Shown piece after piece: positions 1 to 5,873 of a stretch of DNA of 6,416 bases (its first letter is position 1; each line of letters opens with the position of its first letter). The notes beneath the pieces are model-generated. The model saw only the letters and a list, made by a program, of their open reading frames with translations. It did not search any database and was not told the DNA's origin. The position numbers were made by a program, and so were the translations under genes. This stretch comes from Chloroflexi bacterium UBA4733. Lineage in GTDB: Bacteria; Chloroflexota; UBA4733. Location of the stretch: positions 31,332 through 37,747 of the forward strand of contig DHIZ01000165.1 of the NCBI GenBank assembly GCA_002404055.1, read 5' to 3'.

Positions 1-846
1 CAGCAGCGAGATGAACTGGTTGGGATCGGTGGAGGACGTGATCGGCAAGATGGTGGTCGACCAGAGCGTGAGCAATGGACTGGTCAGCGCCATGGTGGCG
101 ATCAAAGTGCCCATGGCCAGGCGCGTCACCCGGCGCCGCGGCTCAGCCATGACCGGCGAGAGCTGGGAGATGCTCTCCAGTCCGGAAAAGGCCAGGAAGG
201 CGCCGGCGTAGCCGGTCAGCACCTGCAGCGACGTCAGGCGTGGGCCGGAGAGCACGCGCGGCAGCTCCGCGACGAGCTGCCCCGGCCCCACGTGGACGAT
301 GACGGCCAGCACGACCGCTATCTGGCTGGCTGCTGCGACGACTGCGAAGGTGGCGTTGACCTTGGCACTTTCGCTGATGCCGATAAGGTTCAACGTTCCC
401 AACACGATCAGGGCGACGATCGTCGCCGGCAGCACATAGGCCGTCAGCGCCGGCGCCACATCGCTCAGGTAGATGACGCCGGATAGCGAACTGAGCGCTG
501 CCGTCAAAAAGTAATCGACGAGGATGAACATGCCGCCGACCACGCCAACGAAGGGATGGAGGGCGCGGGTCGCCACGGTGACAACGCCGCCACCCTCGGG
601 ATAGCGCACTGCCACTTCGCCATATTTGCGGGTCAACAGGACAAAGACCACCAGCGTCATGGCGACGAAGAGGGCAGCATGGGTACCCACCCCCGGCTGG
701 GCGAAGAGGATACCGGGCGTGTAATAGACGGATGTGCCGATGTCGGCAAAGACGATCGCCCAGCAGAGGAAGGCGCCCAGGCGTCGTGCTCCGTGCTGCT
801 GTTCGCCTTGCGGGGCCGACGACGTGGTTGTGTCTTCGCTTGCCAT
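1..846 (-). CDS. APC-superfamily amino-acid permease, C-terminus beyond the window
   Basis: Probable secondary transporter of the inner membrane, of the amino acid-polyamine-organocation superfamily; the substrate cannot be told. The frame is open from ATG at 846 to base 1, giving 282 residues of a protein that usually has 430-600. After a polar N-terminus (about 1-22) come hydrophobic segments at roughly 24-48, 56-72, 98-126, 134-154, 164-186, 210-227 and 242-265. The first contains the broken-helix motif FADIGTSVYYTPG (33-45), as in TM1 of APC and KUP carriers. The sixth contains YAGAFLAFSGLES (213-225), the matching TM6 region. RYPEGGG (81-87) fits the TM2-TM3 loop. The start overlaps the stop of the upstream stress-protein gene (TAATG), which indicates translational coupling. 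A KUP-like potassium carrier is a less likely alternative, since the DIGTS motif is shared but the rest reads as an amino-acid permease. Confidence 0.85.
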   Translation of the reverse strand, partial: MASEDTTTSSAPQGEQQHGARRLGAFLCWAIVFADIGTSVYYTPGILFAQPGVGTHAALFVAMTLVVFVLLTRKYGEVAVRYPEGGGVVTVATRALHPFVGVVGGMFILVDYFLTAALSSLSGVIYLSDVAPALTAYVLPATIVALIVLGTLNLIGISESAKVNATFAVVAAASQIAVVLAVIVHVGPGQLVAELPRVLSGPRLTSLQVLTGYAGAFLAFSGLESISQLSPVMAEPRRRVTRLAMGTLIATMALTSPLLTLWSTTILPITSSTDPNQFISLL

Positions 847-1310
847 TAGGACAGTGCCTCGGTGGACATGCGCGCGCCCACCGCTTCTGACAGTGGAAAG
901 ACGCGTGCGTCTACCGGGCAGGGGGCGAGGCGCCGGAGGCTCTCCGATACGGACCAGTAGCGCAGCCAGGCCGGGTGCCTTGATGCCCGGCGGATGCCGA
1001 GCAGGATCCGGCTTGCTTCCAATTCCCGCGCGACACCGGCGATCGCCGGCGCCAATTCCCGGGCGCACACCCACTCCGCCCAGGCATTTGCGCCCGTTTC
1101 CTGAAAAATCGGTTCGGCCAGGAGTTGGATCCGTGTTGTCTCGCGGGCCAGCCAGGGCAAGTCGGCGCGCAGCGGCAACTGGCGCGGGATCAGCGCCACG
1201 TAGAGGGCGGCCACCAGCGTGCCGTCGCGCCGAGCGCCAAGGCAGGCCGCACGTAGCGCGGCCTGCGCAACAGGCCCGCCATCGAAGGGCACCAGGACGA
1301 GAGTGGTCAT
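846..1310 (-). CDS. Universal stress protein (UspA) domain protein with degenerate nucleotide site
   Basis: Single-domain UspA-fold protein of 154 residues, close to the family's usual 140-160. The N-terminal strand VLVPFDGG (5-12) followed by a helix is the typical Usp opening. The C-terminal part, ILLGIRRAS...WSVSESLRRLAPCPV (102-132), matches the family's closing strand-helix-strand. The ATP-binding Usp pattern G-x2-G-x9-G-S/T is not kept: G105 is present, but the second Gly and the Gly before Ser are replaced (W119-S120). This copy may therefore not bind ATP (inference). ATG 1310 is chosen because AAGGA at 1321-1325 lies 10 nt upstream; the in-frame GTG at 1319 is only 1 nt from that site. 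The gene overlaps the permease by one base. Usp domains are often fused to or paired with APC permeases, so a role in gating or sensing for the transporter is plausible. Confidence 0.8.
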   Translation of the reverse strand: MTTLVLVPFDGGPVAQAALRAACLGARRDGTLVAALYVALIPRQLPLRADLPWLARETTRIQLLAEPIFQETGANAWAEWVCARELAPAIAGVARELEASRILLGIRRASRHPAWLRYWSVSESLRRLAPCPVDARVFPLSEAVGARMSTEALS

Positions 1311-1367
1311 GCGCCACACTTCCTTCAGTACATCGCTATCTAGCCTGGGAAGTGTCGGACGCGACCG

Positions 1368-1425
1368 CTCAAGATGGTCTCAAGATATGCGCCTTCGAGG
1401 TCAATAAATACTCAAGATTGAGCGG
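1368..1425. promoter_or_regulatory. Helically phased CTCAAGAT repeat array upstream of the stress-protein/permease operon
   Basis: The octamer CTCAAGAT occurs exactly three times, at 1368-1375, 1379-1386 and 1411-1418. Steps are 11 and 32 bp, about one and three DNA turns, so all copies face the same side of the helix. The third copy is also half of a dyad, CTCAA-GA-TTGAG (1411-1422), and CCGCTCAA (1365-1372) is inverted as TTGAGCGG (1418-1425). Tandem direct repeats at 11-bp steps are typical of OmpR/PhoB-family response regulators. The array ends 57 bp before the stress-protein start and directly precedes where a -35 element would fall. Activator binding is an inference. Confidence 0.45.
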
Positions 1426-1456
1426 CGGCGAACGTGGCAGACCTATCTACACCGCG

Positions 1457-2281
1457 TCATCGCGCCTGCAGATGTTGCCCAAAGAAGCGGGTGAGCTGGC
1501 GCCAGGCGTCCTGAGCGGCAATCGCTCCGTACATATCGGGGCGTGTATCGTTGAGGAAGGCGTGGCCGGCCTGCTCGTAGACGTGCAGTTCGTAGGTGAG
1601 CGCGGCCCCCTGCAACGCGCCGAGCAGCGCTGGCACGCCCGGCATGATGAAAGGGTCGTTGCGCCCATACATGAGGAGCAACGGACAGCGCACCTGGCCG
1701 GCTTGCTCCAGCGGCGGGTTCTGGCCGTAGAAGGGTGCGGCAGCGTCGATGGCGGCGCCGGCGAAGGCCAGGCGTAGCGTCATCCCGCCGCCGAAGCAGA
1801 AGCCGGTGACACCCACGGCAGTCGTCGTGTCCGCGCGTCCGCGTGCCCAGGCGACGAGCTGCTGGAGCGGCGGCACCAGCGCCGCCATATCCCGCTGCGC
1901 ACTCCAGGCGATCACCTGGCGTAGACGGGTCGCCCGCGCTTCCGGCAACTGTGCCAGCGCCTCCGCCATGGCGGCAGGGTCCATCCGGCGCTCCGTCGGC
2001 AAGGCCATGCGCAGGCGCATGCTCTCCTGCATCTCTTCGGGAGTGACCGTCCGTCCAAAAGGGTCGAGCGAGAACAGGTCGGGCGCAATCGCCACGAAGC
2101 CTTCCGCCGCCAGGCGGCGTGTCACATCAGCAATATGCTCATCCAGCCCGAATGCCTCGTGAATGACCAGCACGGCTGGATAGGCACGGTCATCCTCCGG
2201 CCGCGCCACGTAGATCGTCAACTCTTCCTGCTGATCTGGGAGCGCGATGTTCTGCCGCTCCGCCCGCACACTTGTTACCAT
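1457..2281 (-). CDS. Dienelactone hydrolase family protein
   Basis: Probably a cytoplasmic alpha/beta hydrolase of 274 residues acting on a lactone, ester or related substrate. The true substrate is unknown: the family is named for carboxymethylenebutenolidase, but most members are not in chlorocatechol pathways, and no such genes are nearby. All expected active-site elements are visible: Glu42 in VIHEAFGLD, the nucleophile Cys162 in GFCFGGG, Asp209 in YGRNDPF and His240 in AGHAFLND. The Glu-Cys pair is characteristic of the family. A stretch at about 72-132 between the first strands and the nucleophile elbow is longer than in the compact 236-residue Pseudomonas enzyme. There is no signal peptide. 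ATG 2281 lies 9 nt after GGAAGG (2291-2296); GTG at 2284 is a possible alternative adding one residue. The gene is probably monocistronic, 282 nt downstream of the solute-binding protein gene and with its own promoter. Confidence 0.88.
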   Translation of the reverse strand: MVTSVRAERQNIALPDQQEELTIYVARPEDDRAYPAVLVIHEAFGLDEHIADVTRRLAAEGFVAIAPDLFSLDPFGRTVTPEEMQESMRLRMALPTERRMDPAAMAEALAQLPEARATRLRQVIAWSAQRDMAALVPPLQQLVAWARGRADTTTAVGVTGFCFGGGMTLRLAFAGAAIDAAAPFYGQNPPLEQAGQVRCPLLLMYGRNDPFIMPGVPALLGALQGAALTYELHVYEQAGHAFLNDTRPDMYGAIAAQDAWRQLTRFFGQHLQAR

Positions 2282-2320
2282 CACCGACTTCCTTCCTGCA
2301 TCACGTGAGCGAGACTGTAC

Positions 2321-2329
2321 TGTATAACA
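2321..2329 (-). promoter_or_regulatory. Probable extended -10 promoter of the hydrolase gene
   Basis: On the minus strand TGTTATACA fits an extended -10 (TG-N-TATAAT type), with the hexamer TATACA at 2321-2326. No good -35 is seen 16-18 bp upstream, as extended -10 promoters allow. The start would lie near 2314, about 33 nt before the ATG. The element sits inside a small dyad, CTGT-TAT-ACAG (2320-2330). Confidence 0.35.
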
Positions 2330-2536
2330 GAAGGCGCCGTCAGGGACCGACCAGCGCTGGGCACTGTCCTGGAACTGCTGGACCTGGAATGCACCCGAGC
2401 GCTGCAGCAGGCGGAACGAGACTGGGTGCGGGCTGTGGGCGACGATCTGTGCGAGGGCCGGCTCACCTGGGATTTCGAGGCGTTGACCAAAAAGGCAGTG
2501 GCTGGCGGAGCGCGCGAGGGGTTGCCGGTCCAGGCA

Positions 2537-2569
2537 GATCAGCCCGCCGAATCAATCCGCGGACTGATC
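2537..2569 (-). terminator. Hairpin spanning the stop codon of the solute-binding protein gene
   Basis: GATCAG (2537-2542) pairs with CTGATC (2564-2569) and CCGC (2544-2547) with GCGG (2559-2562), separated by one C-A mismatch and closed by an 11-nt loop. There is no T-tract after the stem on the minus strand, so it is not a standard intrinsic terminator. A 3'-end stabilising or partial termination structure is more likely. Confidence 0.3.
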
Positions 2570-4016
2570 ATGCGCCTTTGACGATGGCATCGAGCTTGGG
2601 CTGGATGACCGATTTCACCTGGGCCAGCGCCGAAGGGGCATCGGCCGTGCCGCTCATGATCTTGCCGATCGCCGCACCGAACTCCTTGTTGTAGTCGGTG
2701 CTGATCGGGTTGATCGGCGTCGTTTTCATATTCCGGCTCTTGTGGGCCTGGAAGATGAACTTGAGCTGAGGAGTGGCAGCAGCCTGCTCCAGCATGTCGG
2801 CGGCCGCCAGCACCTGGGGGGTGTTGCCCAGGGCCTTCGCCAGCGCTAGATTCGGTTCCGGGGTGTTGGCAAAGGCGATGACGTTCCAGGCATCCTGCTG
2901 GTGTTTCGTTTCTTTGGGCATGATGATCAGATTCGTCGCGATATTTCCCGAGTTCTTGGCCCCGGGCGTCGACTCATCGTAGGGCATGAAGCCGATGCCG
3001 TAGTCCAGGTCCGGCTTGTACTTGCTGACGAAGGTGGGTACCCACTCGCCGTTGATCTGCATGCCCGTCTGGCCGATATAGAAGGGGTCGTTCTCGTTCT
3101 TGCCGAAGCCTTTGGTGAAGGCGGCGATGAGGGCCGGGCCACCGAGCTGCACGATTTGCTGGCGCGTGTATTCCGCGCACTTCACGACGCCAGGATTGTC
3201 CGGCGTCACCTGTTTGCCGTCGTCGGAATAGAGTTGACCGCCGAACGACCACATGATGGCGGGAACCCCGCCCTGGCCGTTGTTGGGCACGAAACCGATG
3301 CGGGTCAGCGTATCGCCCTGCTTTTTCGTGATCTTGAGCGCGGCGGTGGTGAGGTCCTGCCAGGTTACAGGCGCCGTGTTGGGATCAAGGCCGACATCCT
3401 GGAAGATTGACTTGTTCCAGAACAAGAGGGTGTTGGTGTAGACGAGCATCGGCATGCCGTACTGCTTGCCGAACAGTTGCCCGGCGGCCAAACCGCTGCG
3501 GTCCAGCGTGCTGAGATCCAGCTTGCCGGAGGCGATGAGGCTGTCCAGTTGCACCACGCCCCCGCTCGTCGCCCAGGTCGCCACCTGCGCGGCGTTCCAG
3601 GTCTGCAACAGGTCGGGCGGCGCGCCGGAGGCCATCGCGGCGGTGAACTTGTTGCCGTCGGTGACCGTGGTCACCGTGACGGCGATATTGGACTGCGTCT
3701 TGGCGAAGGCATCGGCCAGCGCCTGCTCGGCGACGGCATCTTTGTCGCCCCAGGTCGTCCAGAGGCTGAGCTGAACCTTGCTGCCGGGGGCGCTGCTGCT
3801 CGCCGCCGCGGCAGCAGTGCTGCTGGCGACAGTCGCCTTCGCCGTTGTCGTCGCAGTCGCGGCGCCTGCCGCCGCCGAGGTGGTGACGGCGCCACTGCTG
3901 CCGGCGCCGCTCGTTGCGCCGGCTCCGCAGGCCGCGAGCAGTGCTGTAGATAACAGGGCGCCGGCAGTGCCGCACAGGCGTAACAGCGTTCGCCGGTCGT
4001 ACACTTGATCCTTCAT
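2568..4016 (-). CDS. ABC transporter solute-binding lipoprotein, family 1 (sugar type)
   Basis: Extracytoplasmic receptor of 482 residues that would capture a solute, probably a carbohydrate, for an ABC importer. The N-terminus has charged residues, a hydrophobic core and the lipobox L27-A-A-C30, so the mature protein is lipid-anchored through Cys30. R8-R9-T-L-L within the n-region resembles a twin-arginine signal, so Tat export is possible. A low-complexity Gly/Ala/Ser/Thr linker follows (about 31-80), then the bilobal domain: LSLWTTWG strand (83-90), the SGAPPDLLQ motif (130-138), YGMPMLVYTNTLLFWNK around 186-202, and MQINGEWV and the hinge region toward the C-terminus. Length fits the family (400-480) plus the linker. 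ATG 4016 has GGAAAGGG 8 nt upstream. No permease or ATPase gene adjoins it: the hydrolase lies downstream and the small membrane gene upstream, so it must work with components encoded elsewhere. Confidence 0.9.
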   Translation of the reverse strand: MKDQVYDRRTLLRLCGTAGALLSTALLAACGAGATSGAGSSGAVTTSAAAGAATATTTAKATVASSTAAAAASSSAPGSKVQLSLWTTWGDKDAVAEQALADAFAKTQSNIAVTVTTVTDGNKFTAAMASGAPPDLLQTWNAAQVATWATSGGVVQLDSLIASGKLDLSTLDRSGLAAGQLFGKQYGMPMLVYTNTLLFWNKSIFQDVGLDPNTAPVTWQDLTTAALKITKKQGDTLTRIGFVPNNGQGGVPAIMWSFGGQLYSDDGKQVTPDNPGVVKCAEYTRQQIVQLGGPALIAAFTKGFGKNENDPFYIGQTGMQINGEWVPTFVSKYKPDLDYGIGFMPYDESTPGAKNSGNIATNLIIMPKETKHQQDAWNVIAFANTPEPNLALAKALGNTPQVLAAADMLEQAAATPQLKFIFQAHKSRNMKTTPINPISTDYNKEFGAAIGKIMSGTADAPSALAQVKSVIQPKLDAIVKGA

Positions 4017-4065
4017 GACGTTGACCCTTTCCTCTCACGCTATCCAGAGATGAATGCAGGAAGCG

Positions 4066-4071
4066 ATAGTA
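4066..4071 (-). promoter_or_regulatory. Possible -10 element of the solute-binding protein gene
   Basis: TACTAT on the minus strand, preceded by TATTG, would place transcription start near 4059, about 43 nt upstream of the ATG. This stretch is AT-rich against a GC-rich background. No strong -35 is visible, and the region where it would lie is occupied by the dyad at 4077-4094. Confidence 0.3.
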
Positions 4072-4076
4072 CAATA

Positions 4077-4094
4077 TGGTTCTCTTCAGAACCA
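4077..4094. promoter_or_regulatory. Dyad TGGTTCT-n4-AGAACCA, probable operator
   Basis: A perfect inverted repeat with 7-bp arms (4077-4083 and 4088-4094) and a CTTC spacer. It lies 61 bp upstream of the solute-binding protein start, over the expected -35 of the candidate promoter. It has no T-tract on either side and is only moderately GC-rich, so an operator for a regulator of the binding-protein gene is favoured over a terminator. The regulator is not in the window. Confidence 0.45.
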
Positions 4095-4119
4095 GCATCG
4101 GTCTCAGCGCCGAGGAGGA

Positions 4120-4144
4120 CCGTAGGCACGGATTCCGGCTACGG
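4120..4144 (-). terminator. Hairpin over the stop codon of the small membrane protein gene
   Basis: CCGTAG (4120-4125) pairs with CTACGG (4139-4144), and an inner CGGA (4129-4132) pairs with TCCG (4134-4137) across an internal loop. The stem includes the TAG stop (4139-4141). No T-tract follows, so its role as a terminator is doubtful. Confidence 0.3.
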
Positions 4145-4339
4145 CCTATGGGATACGCCGCGATAGACGAGGAAGAGACCGACGATGGCGACCACGCTGC
4201 CGATACCGGTCCAGAGCAATTGCCTGGACATGAAGCTGCCGCCGATCAGACCAAGCCCCTGCAGCGCCCAGATTGTGCCAAGGAGCAGGCAGATGATGCC
4301 TGGAATGAGACTGGACCAGCGGATACTTGCTGTGTTCAC
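4139..4339 (-). CDS. Small two-helix membrane protein, unknown function
   Basis: A 66-residue protein with two predicted membrane helices, about 9-32 and 41-59, joined by a short loop GGSFMSRQ (33-40) and ending in a polar tail, RGVSHRP. The pattern G-x-IW-x-LQGLGLIGGSFM resembles small uncharacterised membrane proteins common in Actinobacteria and Chloroflexota; I know of no assigned function. GTG 4339 is chosen because AAGGAG (4346-4351) lies 6 nt upstream and the N-terminus then leads straight into the first helix. A longer reading from TTG at 4414 would add 25 polar residues that look like decayed dehydrogenase sequence. The gene follows the broken dehydrogenase by 71 nt on the same strand and may share its transcript. 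Confidence 0.7.
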   Translation of the reverse strand: MNTASIRWSSLIPGIICLLLGTIWALQGLGLIGGSFMSRQLLWTGIGSVVAIVGLFLVYRGVSHRP

Positions 4340-4410
4340 GGATGGCTCCTTCGCGTGAGCGCGTGCCGGTGCGATACGACGAGCACCGGCCAACTCCGCG
4401 TCCCGGCTAT

Positions 4411-4887
4411 TCAATTCAGAGCGTACTTCGTGGAGGCATACGCGGCCAGACCGGGGATGTACATCTTCGAGACGTTCGAGCTGATATTCACGATCATCCC
4501 ACCGCCCTGCTCGCGCATCACCGGGATTACGGCTTGCATCGCCAGGAGTGGGCCGTACAGGTTCAGTTCCATGATCTGACGGTAGTCGTCCAGGTTGATC
4601 TGCTCCACCGGCGAGTACAGGGCCTGTCCGGCATTGTTGATCAGGAGATCAATGCGGCCGTAGTACAGGCGCACCGCCTCCACCATCTGCCTGATTGACG
4701 TTCCATCGCGCATGTCGGTGGGGATGGCGAACGAACCCGGCAGTTCGCCAGCCAGCGTTGCCAGGGTCTGGGCGGATCGACTGGCCAGAGCAACCCGAGC
4801 GCCCTGTGCCGCGAAAAGCCGGGCTGTCGCCAGGCCGATGCCCGCCGATGCCCCAGTGATGATCGTGATGGAGCCGGATACTTGCAT
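4411..4887 (-). pseudogene. Short-chain dehydrogenase/reductase, truncated after the YxxxK motif
   Basis: The N-terminal two-thirds of a classical SDR oxidoreductase (NAD(P)-dependent, substrate unknown). Visible are the dinucleotide motif TGASAGIG (11-18), the structural motif NNAG (84-87), the catalytic Ser137 (in NISS), Tyr150 and Lys154 of YASTK, and ALN right after. The frame then ends at TGA with 158 residues, against 230-280 for the family, so the last 80 or more residues are missing. These include the substrate-binding region after the usual PG motif. ATG 4887 gives the normal SDR N-terminus (a weak AGAAAG site lies upstream); the longer reading from 4944 adds 19 atypical residues. 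In another frame just after the stop, AELAGARRI recalls the usual RAELAGTGVRV of SDRs, consistent with a deletion or frameshift. The product would hardly fold into an active enzyme. Confidence 0.75.
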
Positions 4888-5056
4888 GGGTGTCACTCTT
4901 TCTGCTTGATGACCAAGATACCACGGCGGCACGGGGAGGAACATTGTGAGGCTCGTGGGCGTCTTCCATGACAGCCTGGAGCATTACCGCGGAGACTGAT
5001 CCGGCCACCGCGCCGTTCGGAGATGGAGCGGTTTTTCGTGAGAGAGGTGTACTGCT

Positions 5057-5728
5057 GTGTACCGGATGCGTCAACTTTTCGTCCTCCTCGCCCTGCTGTC
5101 GGGCGCAGTGCTGACGCCGCTGGTCGCCCATGCCCAGGCCGGTTTCGGGGTACCCGTCCTGTCGTTTTCGATCGACCCGACGCAGCCGGTGGCGGGGCAG
5201 CCGGCGACCGTGACCGTGGGTGTCGTGCCCAACGCCCCGATTGCTCTGGTTGGGCAATTCCCGGTCACCGCGACCCTTGCCGGTAGCGGCCAGACTGTCT
5301 CGACCAGCGTTGTCATCCGTGCCGATGGTTCGGGCAACACGCCGCAATTCACCGGCACGCTGACCTTTCCTGTCGCCGGAGCCTGGTTCCTCACGGCGCC
5401 TGGCTGGACACAGGCCGTGGGGAATGGTCTGGCGGTGACGGTGCTGGCGGCCGGCGGCTCGCCCGCCTGCCACTACCAGCTCGGCTTCGCCGCCTTGTAC
5501 GACCGCATACCGACCATCGTCGGCGACTGCCTGGACAATGAGGCCTACGCCGCCAACGGCGATAGCGTGCAGCACACGACCGGCGGGCTGCTTGTCTGGC
5601 GCAAGTCCGATAACTGGACCGCCTTCACCGATGGCTATCGCACCTGGGTCGCCGGGCCGTATGGCTTACAGGAGCGCCTGAATAGTCAGCGTTTCCCCTG
5701 GGAAGCCGGCGCGGGTATGGGGACATGA
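5057..5728 (+). CDS. Secreted protein with beta-sandwich N-domain and C-terminal TTGGLLVWRK module
   Basis: Exported protein of 223 residues, the only convincing plus-strand gene. A signal peptide (1-26; cleavage likely after AHA26) has a positive start and a Leu-rich core. Residues 30-131 are rich in alternating Val/Thr with PxxPVAGQPATVTV and PVAGAWFLT, suggesting an immunoglobulin-like sandwich of YtkA/FixH style. Residues 138-216 form a distinct module: Cys138 and Cys158 (possible disulfide), IPTIVGDCLDNE, NGDSVQHTTGGLLVWRK, DNWTAFTDGYRTW, then GPYGLQERLNSQRFPWE. I know this module from many Chloroflexota extracellular proteins, where its function is undescribed; the aromatic residues suggest ligand or wall binding (inference). 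GTG 5057 is chosen because AGAGAGG (5041-5047) lies 9 nt upstream; ATG 5066 is too far from it. It is divergent from the broken dehydrogenase, and its 3' end abuts truncated mazF. Confidence 0.8.
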   Translation: MYRMRQLFVLLALLSGAVLTPLVAHAQAGFGVPVLSFSIDPTQPVAGQPATVTVGVVPNAPIALVGQFPVTATLAGSGQTVSTSVVIRADGSGNTPQFTGTLTFPVAGAWFLTAPGWTQAVGNGLAVTVLAAGGSPACHYQLGFAALYDRIPTIVGDCLDNEAYAANGDSVQHTTGGLLVWRKSDNWTAFTDGYRTWVAGPYGLQERLNSQRFPWEAGAGMGT

Positions 5729-5873
5729 CTGGATATAGCGTTCGCTCGTTATACGCTGCCGGTGAGAGCACGAGCGCCGGCCGCCGACCGGCCTGCTCGT
5801 GGCCGGCCTGAGGATCGAGGCTGATCCACACCACGTCGTCCCTGTCCGGCACGAACGGCAGAGGGCCTACCAC
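5625..5873 (-). pseudogene. mazF: Truncated MazF-family mRNA interferase toxin
   Basis: The first 45 residues match the start of MazF endoribonucleases: PDRDDVVWISLDP (9-21), then HEQAGRRPALVLSP (25-38) and AAYNERT (39-45). Arg31 corresponds to the active-site Arg29 of E. coli MazF. The expected continuation (a PITxxxKGYPFEV-type strand carrying the catalytic Thr, and the C-terminal helix) is absent. From about base 5738 down the frame runs antisense to the secreted-protein gene and encodes unrelated, Arg/Pro-rich residues to a stop at 82, against about 110 in intact toxins. GTG 5873 overlaps the end of the antitoxin gene, the usual mazEF arrangement, with a GGTGGGGG ribosome site 7 nt upstream. 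A functional RNase is very unlikely. The sequence break lies next to the secreted gene's stop codon, indicating a rearrangement. Confidence 0.8.

Larger units (their letters stand above)
2309..2581 (+). other. Orphan plus-strand open frame, possible gene remnant
   Basis: The frame is open for 90 codons between TGA at 2306-2308 and TGA at 2579-2581, in the gap between two minus-strand genes. It has no ATG, GTG or TTG near its beginning; the first usable start codons are GTGs around 2429. Codon choice looks coding (GAC, GAA, CTG, GAG, GCG frequent), and the product reads like a soluble helical protein, for example VLELLDLECTRALQQAERDW. I recognise no family. The end overlaps the 3' end of the solute-binding protein gene tail to tail by 14 bp. 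It may be the 3' remnant of a decayed gene, a very short protein from an internal GTG, or chance in GC-rich DNA. Confidence 0.25.

Noticed and set aside
734..1777. A 347-codon plus-strand open frame
   Set aside because: It runs antisense to the permease start, the stress-protein gene and the hydrolase end, and its product is Arg/Pro/Ala-rich with no family. The minus-strand genes have clear motifs.
2272..2694. A 140-codon plus-strand frame beginning inside the hydrolase start
   Set aside because: Composition is Gly/Arg-rich and no family is visible. The neighbouring frame (2309-2581) has much better coding character in the same stretch.
3778..3926. The low-complexity segment in the solute-binding protein gene as a possible repeat element or assembly artefact
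   Set aside because: The frame is kept throughout, and Ala/Ser/Thr-rich linkers directly after the lipobox Cys are normal in lipoproteins of this kind.
4139..4414. The longer 91-residue form of the small membrane protein starting at TTG 4414
   Set aside because: The GTG at 4339 has a strong AAGGAG site at ideal spacing, whereas the upstream 25 residues are polar and look like dehydrogenase remnant.
4649..5575. A 308-codon minus-strand open frame
   Set aside because: It is antisense to the secreted-protein gene and out of frame with the dehydrogenase. It has no domain and is Arg/Gly/His-rich, as expected of a GC-rich shadow frame.
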